A stretch of 64,000 nt of DNA from Acidobacteria bacterium 28-1 (lineage in GTDB: Bacteria; Acidobacteriota; Blastocatellia; Pyrinomonadales; Pyrinomonadaceae). Every line of letters begins with the position of its first letter. The first letter of the stretch is position 1. The position numbers and the translations under genes are program-made. Positions 1-8,749 of the stretch are shown here, piece after piece. Location of the stretch: NCBI GenBank assembly GCA_002050365.1, contig MWYZ01000048.1, positions 16,175-80,174 on the forward strand, written 5' to 3'. Under the pieces are notes generated by a model, which was given only the letters and a program-made list of their open reading frames with translations, made no database searches and had not been told where the DNA came from.

Positions 1-850
1 CGCTGATTTGCGCGACCCACGGAAGCTGCGCTCCGGCGGCGATAATATCCCGAAGCAAAGTTTTCAAGCGTTTTTTGTTAATGGCAAGGTTGTCGTCAAT
101 AAAGAAAACGGCGATTTGCCCTTTTTCCTTTCTGGCTCTGGCTTTCAATCTCAGCAATTCTTCGACCACCGATTCGTTCGTGCGAAAGCGAATCGAATCG
201 CCGAAAAATCCCGTTACCGTGCAGAATTCGCAGCCGTATGGACAACCGCGCCCGGTTTCAATCGGCACGACGAAAAATTTTCCCCAACCGTCGCCGAGTT
301 TCGACATAAATCCGCGCATAAACGACGGCACGAGGCTGAATTGGTCTAAATCCAAAGTTTCCCAAGGAATATGCGGATAAGGCTGCAGAGAAGGTTTTTT
401 GTCGTTGCCTTTCGCGTCTGTTTCCGGTTGATAAATTTCTTTGAGTTCGCCACGCGCCGCATCATTGACTAATAAAGCCCAAGTTTCGTCGGCTTCGCCA
501 AGCGCAACCGCATCAGCGTGTCGTCGTCCGCCGTCTTTGCCGAGTGCTTCATCGGGACATTCGGTAACGTGCGGTCCGCCCATCACGACTTTGATTCCAG
601 CATCTCGAAGCGCGTCGGCAAATTTATAAGCGCGGGCGACCATTCTGGTCATCGCGCCGATGCCGACAAGTTCGACGTTTTCTTTTCTGCAAAATTCGAC
701 GAGTTCTGCTTCAGACATTGATTTTGCATTGCCGTCAATCAACACGACTTCGTGTTCTTTCGGTGTCAGTGATTGAAGCAGAAACATCCAAAGATGCGGC
801 ATAAAGTTCCGCGTAACGCCGTTATCTGGATTATAAAGTAAGATTTTCAT
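1..850 (-). CDS. B12-binding radical SAM protein, C-terminal part outside the window
   Basis: The gene reads leftwards from ATG at 850 and runs off the left edge, so only the first 283 residues are visible. Residues 1 to about 125 look like a cobalamin-binding Rossmann domain (start MKILLYNPDN, then MGGPHVTECPDEAL near 90). The radical SAM motif CxxxCxxC is present as RGCPYGCEFC with Cys203, Cys207 and Cys210, which would hold the [4Fe-4S] cluster that cleaves S-adenosylmethionine. FFIDDN near residue 250 fits the barrel core. Members of this family catalyse radical methylations and rearrangements; the substrate cannot be told from the visible part. No operon partner is visible. Confidence 0.9.
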   Translation of the reverse strand, partial: MKILLYNPDNGVTRNFMPHLWMFLLQSLTPKEHEVVLIDGNAKSMSEAELVEFCRKENVELVGIGAMTRMVARAYKFADALRDAGIKVVMGGPHVTECPDEALGKDGGRRHADAVALGEADETWALLVNDAARGELKEIYQPETDAKGNDKKPSLQPYPHIPWETLDLDQFSLVPSFMRGFMSKLGDGWGKFFVVPIETGRGCPYGCEFCTVTGFFGDSIRFRTNESVVEELLRLKARARKEKGQIAVFFIDDNLAINKKRLKTLLRDIIAAGAQLPWVAQIS

Positions 851-1167
851 TTGATTTTTTTAGGGAAAGTTTGGGAAATTTTAGCGAAATTTAAACGAAT
901 ACGACCTCATTCAGAGTTTAAAGTTTAGTTTGTATTTAAGTGAAAGACAATCCAAATTTTGCACACCGAACACTTGAATTCTAAACAACCAAACTTACTT
1001 TTTTAAGATTAGATTTAATTGAAAAGCACTATGATAAACAACAGCCCGCTTGCTTTGTATCGGTTGAAAGGAGACATTCAACTTATATCTAACAATTTAC
1101 GCTGTTAGGTGGATTTTTGCAACCCGAAATGTGAGACGATAAGTTTAGAGAGGCGTTAATATTTATT
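851..1167. other. Intergenic stretch, AT-rich
   Basis: About 317 bases without a convincing gene. The only structure I see is a small dyad, CTAACA at 1089-1094 and TGTTAG at 1103-1108. It superficially resembles integron boxes but lacks the arms of the attC sites found elsewhere in the window. Confidence 0.5.
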
Positions 1168-2064
1168 TCAAAATTCGCTTCCAATCGGCTGTGCATCTCG
1201 TGCGCCGCTCATCGAAACAAGATGCCACCAAGCGTTTTTCGTGGAGATGCCGCTCAACGCCCATTGCAGTTCGAGCGTGCCAGCCCAAAATCGGGCGCGG
1301 TCAATCGCCTCCGAAATTTCAGGATAAACTCGCGTCATTCGCTTCAAAAAACTTTCGCCGTAATTGTAAATAACGCAGGCGAAATCCGCCGCCGCATCGC
1401 CCGCGCCAGCCGTGCCAAAATCAATTATGCCGACGACTTTTCGTTTCGTTTCGTCATACAAAATATGATACGGCACAAAATCACCATTCATCAGGCGCGG
1501 TTCGTGATTCATAAATTCAACGTCGCGCACAATCGGCTCAAAATGCTCGTCGGTCATTTCCCGAACGTGCGGCATCACGAGCGGAAACAATTCCTTTTGC
1601 GCGTTTTCATAAAGTTTCAACCAAACTTCGCGGCTGCGATTCGTATCCGAATTGCCGATTCCGTGACGCTTCACTTCTTCCATCGGAACATTGTGCATTT
1701 GCTTGAGAAAAACGCCGAGTTGTTCGGCGATTTTCGTCTTCTCTTTCTCATTCGATTTCAAAACGTCGTGACGGCAAAGGGGTTTGCCTTTGATAAAACG
1801 ATGCACCGACAAATCTTCCGCCGCCAGTTCAAATTGCGGCAAAGGTATTTCAACCAGATTTCGCAAAAGTTCGATGACTTTGATTTCATTCGCCAACAAT
1901 TCTCGCGCCCACGTTTCATTTTTTGGAAAACGAAAAACCAAATCATCGTTGACAATTAAAACGTCGTTCGTCAAACCGTCCGAATTATTACGAATTGTTT
2001 TGATTTCAAGATTCGGAAACGCTTCTCGAATGCGCTTTAAATATTTTTCGTTGATTGGATTCAT
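1168..2064 (-). CDS. APH-family phosphotransferase (aminoglycoside/choline kinase-like)
   Basis: 298 residues from ATG at 2064. Its start overlaps the stop of the upstream P450 gene by four bases (ATGA), which supports this start and co-transcription. The kinase-like fold is shown by FRFPK at 44-48 in the nucleotide-binding lobe, a catalytic-loop motif NGDFVPYHIL at 193-202 and the metal-binding IDFG at 214-217. In most relatives the loop reads HGDxxxxN; here the His is Asn193 and the Asn is His200, while the catalytic Asp195 is kept. Members phosphorylate small alcohols or antibiotics using ATP in the cytoplasm. The substrate is not predictable; coupling to a P450 hints at a small metabolite. 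Confidence 0.8.
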   Translation of the reverse strand: MNPINEKYLKRIREAFPNLEIKTIRNNSDGLTNDVLIVNDDLVFRFPKNETWARELLANEIKVIELLRNLVEIPLPQFELAAEDLSVHRFIKGKPLCRHDVLKSNEKEKTKIAEQLGVFLKQMHNVPMEEVKRHGIGNSDTNRSREVWLKLYENAQKELFPLVMPHVREMTDEHFEPIVRDVEFMNHEPRLMNGDFVPYHILYDETKRKVVGIIDFGTAGAGDAAADFACVIYNYGESFLKRMTRVYPEISEAIDRARFWAGTLELQWALSGISTKNAWWHLVSMSGARDAQPIGSEF

Positions 2065-3450
2065 ACTTTTTCCAAAACGACTTTCACGCCGTTCCGTGGA
2101 CGAAGCGTAACCGACGTTTCTGCTTCGACCTCGTGCTTTTCGTCGAGCGACACGCAAAATTTTTGCAAAACCATTGCGATTATTATTTGTGCTTCCATCT
2201 GAGCGAAATGATTGCCAATGCACTGCCGCGCTCCGCCGCCAAACGGAAAATAGGCAAATTTCGGACGATTGATTGAATTTTCAGCCGAAAATCTTTCCGG
2301 CGAAAATTCTTCCGGCGCGTCCCAAAATTCCGCGTGGCGATGCGTGATAAATGGAAACAGCAAAACTTCGGATTTCGGCGGAACGTAAAATCCGCCTATT
2401 TCGTCCCGCTTGATTGCCACGCGCGAAAATGCCCAAATCGGCGGATAAAGTCGCATCGCTTCTTGAAACACCATCCGCGTATATTCAAGACCAGACAAAT
2501 CCGCAAAAGTCGGCGCACGTTTGCCCAAAACCGATTCAATTTCCTTTCGCAGTTTCGTTTCCACCGACGGATTTCTCCCCAACAGATACCACGTCCAGCC
2601 AAGCGCCTGCGTCGTCGTTTCATAACCCGCGCCGATGAGCGTCATCACTTCATCGCAACTGCCGGTCATTCATCGTCGCGCCGGTTTCAGCGTCTTGCGC
2701 CATCATCAGCATCGCCAGCAAATCGTCAAATTTTTCGGGCGATTTTCGTCTCTCCGCAATCAATTGATAAATGATTTGGTCGACCGATTGAATCGCCCGC
2801 CGAAAACGCAAATTAAGCGGAGTCGGTAGGGCGTCAGGAATTTTAACCAGCGCCATAAGTCGGCGCACGGTAAATTTGCGGACGACTTCAAACGCATCGC
2901 CGAACACATTAGTCGCCAAACCCAAATCGGTGTTGAGCAGAGCCTTGCCGACAATGCCGAGCGTCAACCGCATCATTTCCGGCATAACGTCAAAAGCCGT
3001 TTTTGCTTCCGCAAAATTTTCCCAACTTTCAAGCATTTCCGTCGTCGAAGCGGTCATCGTTTCGGCGAATGTCTGGATGCGCTGCTGGTGAAAAACCGGT
3101 TGCGCCAAACGGCGTTGCCTGAGCCAATGCTCGCCTTCGCTGACAAACAAACCGTTGCCCGTCGAACTTTTGAGAATTTGATAGTTTTTGCTTTTCGGAT
3201 AATTGCGGCTGTTCGTCTGCAAAACGTATTCGACATCGCGCGGATTCGTCAAAATATACGCCGTCCATAATCCGCGCAAACAAACGACATCGCCAAATTG
3301 TTCGGTTAAATTTGAAAATGTCGCCAGCGTGTGTTTTTTGAAACTCGGCACAAGGCGAAAAAAATCCAGTCCGCGCAAACCGGGCGCGAAAATTAAATTT
3401 TCTGGTTTTGAAGGCAATACCGTTTTACTCATATTCAATACCGTATTCAA
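2061..3450 (-). pseudogene. Cytochrome P450, interrupted by a frameshift
   Basis: Two leftward open frames together make one cytochrome P450 of about 455 residues. The first part (start 3450, possibly the Met at 3432) covers the N-terminal 266 residues and stops near 2650. The second part carries the I-helix GAGYETTT, the ExxR motif EAMR and the haem-ligand loop FGGGARQCIG with the axial Cys. The frame changes at about 2651-2654, where the sequence reads CAGTTGCGATGAA. Restoring CGCGAT (one lost CG pair) would rejoin the halves as QLRDEVMTLIG. All catalytic motifs survive, so this may be a recent mutation or a sequencing indel rather than old decay. It would oxidise a hydrophobic substrate; the downstream kinase-like gene overlaps its stop codon. 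Confidence 0.85.
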
Positions 3451-3575
3451 CTTTTTTCTTACTGATAATTTCGCAATAATGTCGCTTGATATGAAAGATA
3501 TGACAAATTCGGAAAATTGTAAATTTTTTGGTTACGGTGAAAAAAATGTTGGCTTAACAATAAAAGTTTGATTAC

Positions 3576-3703
3576 TAAGTAGTCGTTCACAATTATGATT
3601 ACCTATATCAATTCGAGCTTCTAGTCATAAACAACATAAGTCTGGTTGCTCGAACATTTAACTAATCACAAGATAGTTAAGTCTAATTGTGAACCACTAC
3701 TTA
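3576..3703. repeat. 128-bp unit bounded by 20-bp inverted repeats (MITE-like)
   Basis: The left end TAAGTAGTCGTTCACAATTA (3576-3595) and the right end at 3684-3703 are inverted copies with one mismatch in 20. An inner pair, TTCGAGC and GCTCGAA, lies between them, so the unit could fold into a branched hairpin. I see no coding capacity and no certain target duplication. It could be a small non-autonomous transposon or a structured RNA; I have not found a second copy in the window. Confidence 0.5.
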
Positions 3704-3855
3704 AATACATTTCCATATAACCATCGTTTGAGTATTAGCTATTCAAAATAAGAAAATTTATCACTATTGAATGTATTTCATACACAATTCATACAAATTT
3801 CAAAAGCTGAATAAGTAATTTCGGTAATATATAGCTGTGCTTCTTATTTTGCGGC

Positions 3856-3872
3856 TTGGCATAAAAATTGCT
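3856..3872 (+). promoter_or_regulatory. Sigma-54-type promoter
   Basis: TTGGCATAAAAATTGCT matches the sigma-54 pattern (TTGGCAC-N5-TTGCW) with the invariant GG and GC dinucleotides exactly 12 bases apart (GG at 3858-3859, GC at 3870-3871). Transcription would start near 3883 and needs an enhancer-binding activator. The only downstream unit is a short non-coding stretch that ends at a strong terminator. Confidence 0.55.
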
Positions 3873-3882
3873 TTTAAGTTCG

Positions 3883-3996
3883 TTACTGAGAATGATGTGT
3901 ACTAATTTCGTTCTCTCAAGTTTCTTTCATTTCATTTTCAATAGCAGATATAGGGTATATAAGCTACTTTCTTTATGAAAATAGCTTTTTTTATTG
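3883..3996 (+). ncRNA. Candidate small RNA driven by a sigma-54 promoter
   Basis: The predicted start is set by the sigma-54-like promoter and the end by the hairpin and U-run at 3961-3996, giving about 114 nucleotides. I see no start codon with ribosome-binding site followed by a plausible protein. No known RNA family is recognised. Nothing in the sequence shows its targets; the unit is an inference from promoter plus terminator. Confidence 0.4.
3961..3996 (+). terminator. Rho-independent terminator
   Basis: AAGCTACTTTC (3961-3971) pairs with GAAAATAGCTT (3977-3987), ten of eleven pairs, followed by TTTTTTATT. Confidence 0.65.
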
Positions 3997-4182
3997 ACTG
4001 TTTTTTCATTTGATTCAGAAATTTGAGACCTTTATTTAGCTTTTGGATGGAAATTGGATGTTTTCGTAGAATATCAATTTAATACAAACATTTTTGATTA
4101 ATAAGAATTTAAGCTTGACAGACAGCTCCACGACAATTATTGAATAACCCTTGCTGAAAAGTAACGGCTTTTCAAATGTAAA

Positions 4183-4663
4183 TTATCGGACTTGCAAAAT
4201 TTCCTGCAAACAAGTCGTATAACAATTTAATTTTCGCCCGGCTTTCATCTTCCAAGTTTTTTCCGCTTTCGAAAAACCGAAGCTGACAATTTCTTTGCGG
4301 AATTTCCTTGATAATTTATCAATCGCCTGACATAGACGCTTTTGTTTTCGTATCACAGTTCGTTATAAAACCGAACGGTCTACGCCGTTTCCGGTTGCAA
4401 CCCGCCGACATATCCTCATAAAGCGTGTAGTTTGACGAAAAAACTGCTACCCGTTCACGCTTGATTAAATCTTCGATTTGAAAAAACGGAACCCCCATCG
4501 TGATGCCCAAACGCTTGGCTTCTTCGCTTCGGGCAACTACGCAGCCATCATTGTTCGACAGTACGACAACCGGACGCGCTCTTAATTCCGGCGCGAAAAC
4601 GCGCTTGCACGAAACATAGAAATTGTTGCAATCAAGTAAAGCAACGGGCATTTTATTATCCAA
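4183..4663 (-). pseudogene. umuC: umuC remnant (DNA polymerase V catalytic subunit) with internal deletion
   Basis: The first 85 or so residues from ATG at 4663 are clearly the N-terminus of a Y-family polymerase ([43 protein letters not shown]). The match then stops. In a different frame, ending at a stop codon at 4183-4185, the C-terminal tail of UmuC reappears ([30 protein letters not shown]). The roughly 290 residues between, including most of the palm and the little finger, are missing, and the join lies near 4320-4410. The gene cannot make an active polymerase. No umuD-like gene is next to it. Confidence 0.85.
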
Positions 4664-4669
4664 TATAAG

Positions 4670-5107
4670 TTATCTTATAGAACGGTGTTCAACCATCAAA
4701 CATAAATCCTGTACAACCTTGATACCATTTTCAGCTAACTGTCGGGCGACTTCATCGTGGCGAATGCCCGATTGCAGCCAAACGGCTTTCGGCTTTTTCG
4801 CCAGAATATCTTCCAGATGTTTCGGAACATCCGGTGAGCGTCGGAAAACATTCACGAGGTCAATCTCGCCGGGAACGTCAACTAAATTCCGATAAACCTT
4901 TTTGCCTAAAATCTCCGTCGCTTCCGGGTAATAAACGGGAACAGGAACGATTTCAAATCCTGCGCTGCTCATATATTGCGGAACATAAAACGCGGGCTGA
5001 AACGATTGCGCTTCGGTTTTAATGCCGAGAACCGCGATGCGTTTCGTGTCTGCCAATAGCTGTTTGATTTCTGCGTCGCTGTTAAGAATGTTTTTTTGCC
5101 AATCCAT
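4670..5107 (-). CDS. CoA-binding domain protein
   Basis: 145 residues, the usual length for stand-alone CoA-binding (YccU-type) proteins with a Rossmann fold. Diagnostic parts are the nucleotide-binding start KRIAVLGIK near 24-32, YYPEATEILGKKVYRNL near 60-75, the block DLVNVFRRSP near 84-93 and the conserved KAVWLQSGI near 109-117. The family binds coenzyme A in the cytoplasm; its physiological role is poorly known. It lies six bases upstream of the umuC remnant, in the same direction. Confidence 0.88.
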   Translation of the reverse strand: MDWQKNILNSDAEIKQLLADTKRIAVLGIKTEAQSFQPAFYVPQYMSSAGFEIVPVPVYYPEATEILGKKVYRNLVDVPGEIDLVNVFRRSPDVPKHLEDILAKKPKAVWLQSGIRHDEVARQLAENGIKVVQDLCLMVEHRSIR

Positions 5108-5188
5108 AAATTTTAATTAGTGAACAACTAGAAGTGAAATGTGAATAACTAAAAATGTTAATGATTGAGTATATTTGTTCGCTATTCA

Positions 5189-5554
5189 CTATTCCCTTGT
5201 ATACCAAAACGCCCACGCAATCAACACCAATTGTAACGGCAGACGCAGATATAATGCTGACGAACTGAACTCGGGAAAAAGTTCTGCGTTCAACGCCATA
5301 TACAAATTTGCGGGAAAAACCGCTATGAGCAAAACAATCAAACTCCACGCCGCTAATTTCGTAAATTTCCCTATCAAAAGCAATGCACCCAAAGCAATCT
5401 CAAAAACTCCGCTTAAATAAATCAAAAAAAGCGGCGCGGGCAAAACAGGCGGCATCATTTTTAGATAAAATGTCGGATTGAAAAAGTGGTTCATTCCCGC
5501 CAAAACGAAAGCGGTTGCCAAAAGCCATTTGAGAATTATTTTGACGCGTCGCAT
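5189..5554 (-). CDS. DoxX-family membrane protein
   Basis: 121 residues with four predicted membrane helices (about 5-22, 42-61, 67-87 and 102-118). The start KIILKWLLATAFVLAGMNHFF and the motif GVFEIALGALLLIGK are typical of DoxX-like proteins. Small proteins of this group sit in the inner membrane and are linked to quinone or redox stress functions, but the exact role of this member is unknown. It is divergent from the acyl-CoA dehydrogenase gene, with about 60 bases between the starts. Confidence 0.85.
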   Translation of the reverse strand: MRRVKIILKWLLATAFVLAGMNHFFNPTFYLKMMPPVLPAPLFLIYLSGVFEIALGALLLIGKFTKLAAWSLIVLLIAVFPANLYMALNAELFPEFSSSALYLRLPLQLVLIAWAFWYTRE

Positions 5555-5617
5555 TGGAGATTATTTTATTCCGAATTTTTGGTATAATTTAACAATATCT
5601 TATCAATAATATCACTT

Positions 5618-6760
5618 ATGAATTTTGAATTAACCGAAGAACAACAGCAAATAAAATCGAGCGTCCGCGAATTTGCCGAAAGCGAAATTTTGCCGAACGT
5701 GATGGAATGGGACGAAACGCAGCATTTTCCCGTCGAACTGCGCCCGAAACTTGCCGAACTCGGATTGCTCGGCGTGATTTTCCCGGAAGAATACGGCGGC
5801 GCAGGATTGGGTTACGTCGAATACGCGACGATTATCGAAGAAATCGCGCGGGTTGACGGCTCGGTCGGCTTGTCGGTCGCCGCGCATAATTCGCTTTGCT
5901 CAAATCATATTTATCAATTCGGAAGTGAAGAACAAAAACAAAAATACCTCGTGCCATTAGCGCAGGGCGAATCGTTCGGCGCGTGGGGCTTAACCGAAGC
6001 CGGCGCGGGTTCCGACAGCGCGGGAACGCGGACAAACGCGATTCGCTCGAACGGCGGCTGGCTTGTGAACGGCTCGAAAAATTTCATCACGCACGCGATT
6101 ATTTGTAACACGCTCGTCGCTGTCGCCGTTACTGACCGCGAAAAAGGTAACCGCGGAATCTCGGCGTTCGTCTTTGACAAATCAATGGAAGGCTTCCGCT
6201 CAGACAAAAAAGAAAACAAGCTCGGAATGCGGGCTTCGGAAACCGCGTCGGTCGTGTTTGAAGATTGCTATGTGCCGGAAGAAAATCTTTTGGGCAACGA
6301 AGGCGAAGGCTTTCTTCAGTGTATGCAAATCCTCGACGGTGGCAGAATTTCAATCGCGGCGTTGTCGGTTGGCATCGCACAAGGAGCGTTTGAAGCGGCG
6401 GTCAGATATTCAAAAGAGCGTCAACAATTCGGGCAGCCGATTTCAGAATTTCAAGCGATTCAATTCAAATTAGCTGATATGGCGACGCAGATTGAAGCGG
6501 CTCGGCTGCTGACGATGCAGGCGGCTTTGATGAAAGACGCGGGTAAAAAATTAACCAAACAATCGGCGATGGCGAAACTTTACGCGTCGGAAGTCGCCGT
6601 TCGAGTCGCGGAAGAATCAATCCAGATTCACGGTGGTTACGGTTACACAAAAGATTACCCGGCGGAAAAATATTGGCGCGACGCGAAACTCTGCACCATC
6701 GGCGAAGGCACAAGCGAAATTCAAAGAATAGTAATTGCGAAACAATTATTGAAGGCGTAG
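5618..6760 (+). CDS. Acyl-CoA dehydrogenase
   Basis: 380 residues, full length for the family. It catalyses FAD-dependent alpha,beta-desaturation of acyl-CoA, passing electrons to electron-transfer flavoprotein. The flavin-binding signature [16 protein letters not shown] lies at 121-136. The catalytic base is Glu363 in [10 protein letters not shown]. The second signature is [20 protein letters not shown] just before it. The sequence is of the short or branched-chain type; chain-length preference cannot be settled. The gene is monocistronic here, but an enoyl-CoA hydratase at 10,223 on the other strand could act in the next step. Confidence 0.95.
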   Translation: MNFELTEEQQQIKSSVREFAESEILPNVMEWDETQHFPVELRPKLAELGLLGVIFPEEYGGAGLGYVEYATIIEEIARVDGSVGLSVAAHNSLCSNHIYQFGSEEQKQKYLVPLAQGESFGAWGLTEAGAGSDSAGTRTNAIRSNGGWLVNGSKNFITHAIICNTLVAVAVTDREKGNRGISAFVFDKSMEGFRSDKKENKLGMRASETASVVFEDCYVPEENLLGNEGEGFLQCMQILDGGRISIAALSVGIAQGAFEAAVRYSKERQQFGQPISEFQAIQFKLADMATQIEAARLLTMQAALMKDAGKKLTKQSAMAKLYASEVAVRVAEESIQIHGGYGYTKDYPAEKYWRDAKLCTIGEGTSEIQRIVIAKQLLKA

Positions 6761-6924
6761 GCATTTAGGAATTCAAAATTCAGCATTTAAGATTGAAGAT
6801 CGGTAACGGCAAGCATTAAGGTTAAATTAAAAATTTTGCCATCATCACTTTCTATATATGTAGGAACAAAAATAGACATTGCTGGTCGTTAGAATATTGC
6901 TTTCTTTACTACAAGCCAATAATG

Positions 6925-7632
6925 TCAAGGTTGAGACTGTTTACTTACAAATTCACCTAAATGTAAATCACTAGGATATTTGAATATTGGTTCGATTTTA
7001 AAATCCAGTGTAGGGCGATTTGTTCCTGTGAGTTCTAAATATCCTCCTTCTTTGTCTCCATGAATTCCAATACCGCGACCATTAGAATCATAAATTTTAG
7101 CTTGTAGCTGGACTCGATTTTCGATTAAACGCACTTGAAAAATTATATCTCCAGCATTGTCTTTTACCTCAAGGGCATTTTGCGAATAATTTCTGTCCCA
7201 CAAATCATTATGTTTTATTTTCCATTCATTTTCGATTAATTCAGCCACTAATTTCCCACTTTTATTCTTGATAGCTATGGATACTTTGATGCCTTTAGTA
7301 TCTGTTGATAATTTCAGCGCATTATCATTTGCGAACTTTATCACTTCACCTGCTTGGGCAAAAGCCAAAATTGTACCTGAAGAACCAAATTCTAATAGCG
7401 ACTCTGAAGAAGAATTTAATTGAGGAGGGAATATGATATTTTGCTCAGGTTTTAATACGCCTGTGCTAGCCTCTCTAGCAACTTTCTCTTTTTCTTTTGC
7501 TTCGGTAATAGCTTCCTTTTCTTTTTGAACCTGTTGACCAAAATAGTTATATCCAGCACCGCAAAGGAGGGCAATGAGTCCTGTAAAAAGACCAAACCAT
7601 AGGCATATTGATTGAAGTGTTTCAGAACTCAT
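6925..7632 (-). CDS. Hypothetical membrane-anchored protein
   Basis: 235 residues; family not recognised. One N-terminal membrane helix (about 9-29) is followed by a charged helical stretch rich in E and K (36-55) and then a mostly beta domain with ILAFAQAGEVIKFANDNALKL near 90-110 and regular short strands up to the end. This predicts a single-pass protein with an extracytoplasmic or cytoplasmic beta domain. Base composition is more AT-rich than its neighbours. The IS630-type element is inserted 27 bases upstream of the start and may have replaced its native promoter. Confidence 0.6.
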   Translation of the reverse strand: MSSETLQSICLWFGLFTGLIALLCGAGYNYFGQQVQKEKEAITEAKEKEKVAREASTGVLKPEQNIIFPPQLNSSSESLLEFGSSGTILAFAQAGEVIKFANDNALKLSTDTKGIKVSIAIKNKSGKLVAELIENEWKIKHNDLWDRNYSQNALEVKDNAGDIIFQVRLIENRVQLQAKIYDSNGRGIGIHGDKEGGYLELTGTNRPTLDFKIEPIFKYPSDLHLGEFVSKQSQP

Positions 7633-7673
7633 CGTTTTTCTCTTAATTTTATTTAACTAGAGCGGTTGCGGAA

Positions 7674-8270
7674 TCAATATACGGGACAGTGGCAACTTTC
7701 AAACCAGCCTTGCGCGTCTTTTTCCGTCACCAGGAGCAACGCTTCTTTGAGTGCTTTCTCCAACGCTTCACGAGTTCGCGCTTTCGCGGCTCTTAAATGT
7801 GTTTTGATCTTCGACCAGCATTTTTCTATCGGATTCAAATCCGGCGAATACGGCGGCAGGTAAATTACCTTTGCCCCGCGCCTCTCAATCGTTTCAAGAA
7901 TGCCTTTGACTTTATGCGCTCCGAGATTGTCCATTATCACGACATCGCCTTCGGAAAGCGTCGGAGCCAAAACCTGTTTAACGTATTCAAGAAAAACCGC
8001 CCCGTCCACCGCTCCACCGACCGTCATCGGAGCAGTCAGTCCATCGGCGGACAAGCACGCCAGCATTGTGATATTTTCACCGTAATTTTGCGGCACACTG
8101 TCATACACGCGCTCACCTCGCGCCGCTCGTCCGTAAGCCCTTGTCATCGCTATATTGCTGCCTGCTTCGTCCAAAAACTTCAGCCGTCCAACGATTGCCG
8201 TCAACTCCGACCAATACTCGGCTCGTCTGGCTTGCACTCTTTCCAGGTCGCGCTCGGCGGCGTAGATCAT
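7674..8270 (-). CDS. IS630 transposase, catalytic (DDE) part
   Basis: 198 residues holding the DDE catalytic triad: Asp in KFLDEAGSN, Asp in VIMDNLGAHK and Glu in SPDLNPIEKCWSKIK. It cuts and joins DNA at TA targets. Its start overlaps the stop of the upstream frame by four bases. Immediately before, on the coding strand, is CGAAAAAAAAGATG. A -1 slip there fuses the two frames as ...PRKKKMIYAAE..., the usual way this family makes a full transposase, so independent translation is doubtful. Confidence 0.9.
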   Translation of the reverse strand: MIYAAERDLERVQARRAEYWSELTAIVGRLKFLDEAGSNIAMTRAYGRAARGERVYDSVPQNYGENITMLACLSADGLTAPMTVGGAVDGAVFLEYVKQVLAPTLSEGDVVIMDNLGAHKVKGILETIERRGAKVIYLPPYSPDLNPIEKCWSKIKTHLRAAKARTREALEKALKEALLLVTEKDAQGWFESCHCPVY

Positions 8271-8620
8271 CTTTTTTTTCGCGGCAGATGCAGACGACGC
8301 AGTTCTTCGCTCAAAGTCGAAACCGATACCGGCGGCTGATTCTTCTCGACCGCTACTTTGGCACTTAACTCTGCCAATGTAATATCGGGCTGGGCGGCAA
8401 CTTCCGCGCGAATCAAATCTTCATCATTTACCAACAATCGCCTTCTCCCGCCAGCGTGCGGCAACGCCTCATAACTGCCCATCATCCGAAAACGATGCCA
8501 CAGTTTCTCCAGCGTGGAAAGCGAAACCGCGAACCTTTCCGCAATTTCCGGCTGCGCTTCTTCGTTTTCCTGAATCGCCTCAACAATCCGTCGTCGCAAA
8601 TCGTTTGAAATTGGTCGCAT
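8267..8620 (-). CDS. IS630 transposase, DNA-binding part
   Basis: 117 residues with two helix-turn-helix units: RRRIVEAIQENEEAQPEIAE followed by LSTLEKLWHRF (about 9-45), and a second at about 75-105 (LAELSAKV, VSTLSEELRRL). It recognises the terminal repeats. It ends at a TGA just after an A8 slippery run and is normally expressed fused to the downstream DDE domain. Confidence 0.88.
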   Translation of the reverse strand: MRPISNDLRRRIVEAIQENEEAQPEIAERFAVSLSTLEKLWHRFRMMGSYEALPHAGGRRRLLVNDEDLIRAEVAAQPDITLAELSAKVAVEKNQPPVSVSTLSEELRRLHLPRKKR

Positions 8621-8749
8621 CTTTCAAATATCTGATATTTATGCCGTATATGCAACCCGCAATCGCTCTAGGCTATTTATAAAAGTTATTACAATACTTA
8701 TTGTGTATAACGTAACATAAAAGGTCTTTAAAGATAAGTAATTTTATAG

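Larger units (their letters stand above)
3451..4182. other. AT-rich intergenic region holding a repeat and a probable small RNA
   Basis: About 730 bases without a protein gene. It contains an inverted-repeat unit at 3576-3703, a sigma-54-like promoter at 3856-3872 and a terminator hairpin ending at 3996 (listed separately). The stretch 3996-4182 shows nothing further. Confidence 0.6.
7660..8668 (-). mobile_element. IS630-family insertion sequence, apparently intact
   Basis: A 1009-bp element flanked by TA on both sides (7658-7659 and 8669-8670), the target duplication typical of the IS630/Tc1 group. The ends are imperfect inverted repeats starting GAGCGGTTGCGG (left) and GAGCGATTGCGG (right, reverse strand), with homology over about 26 bases. 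It carries two overlapping frames that join by a -1 frameshift on a run of eight A residues to give one transposase. Confidence 0.92.

Noticed and set aside
1081..1110. ATCTAACAA...GTTAGGT as another attC site
   Set aside because: The boxes are only about 15 bases apart and the long paired arms of the other attC sites are absent.
1222..1959. Rightward open frame of 245 codons opposite the kinase-like gene
   Set aside because: It mirrors the coding frame of the leftward APH-family gene, which has clear catalytic motifs; the opposite frame has none.
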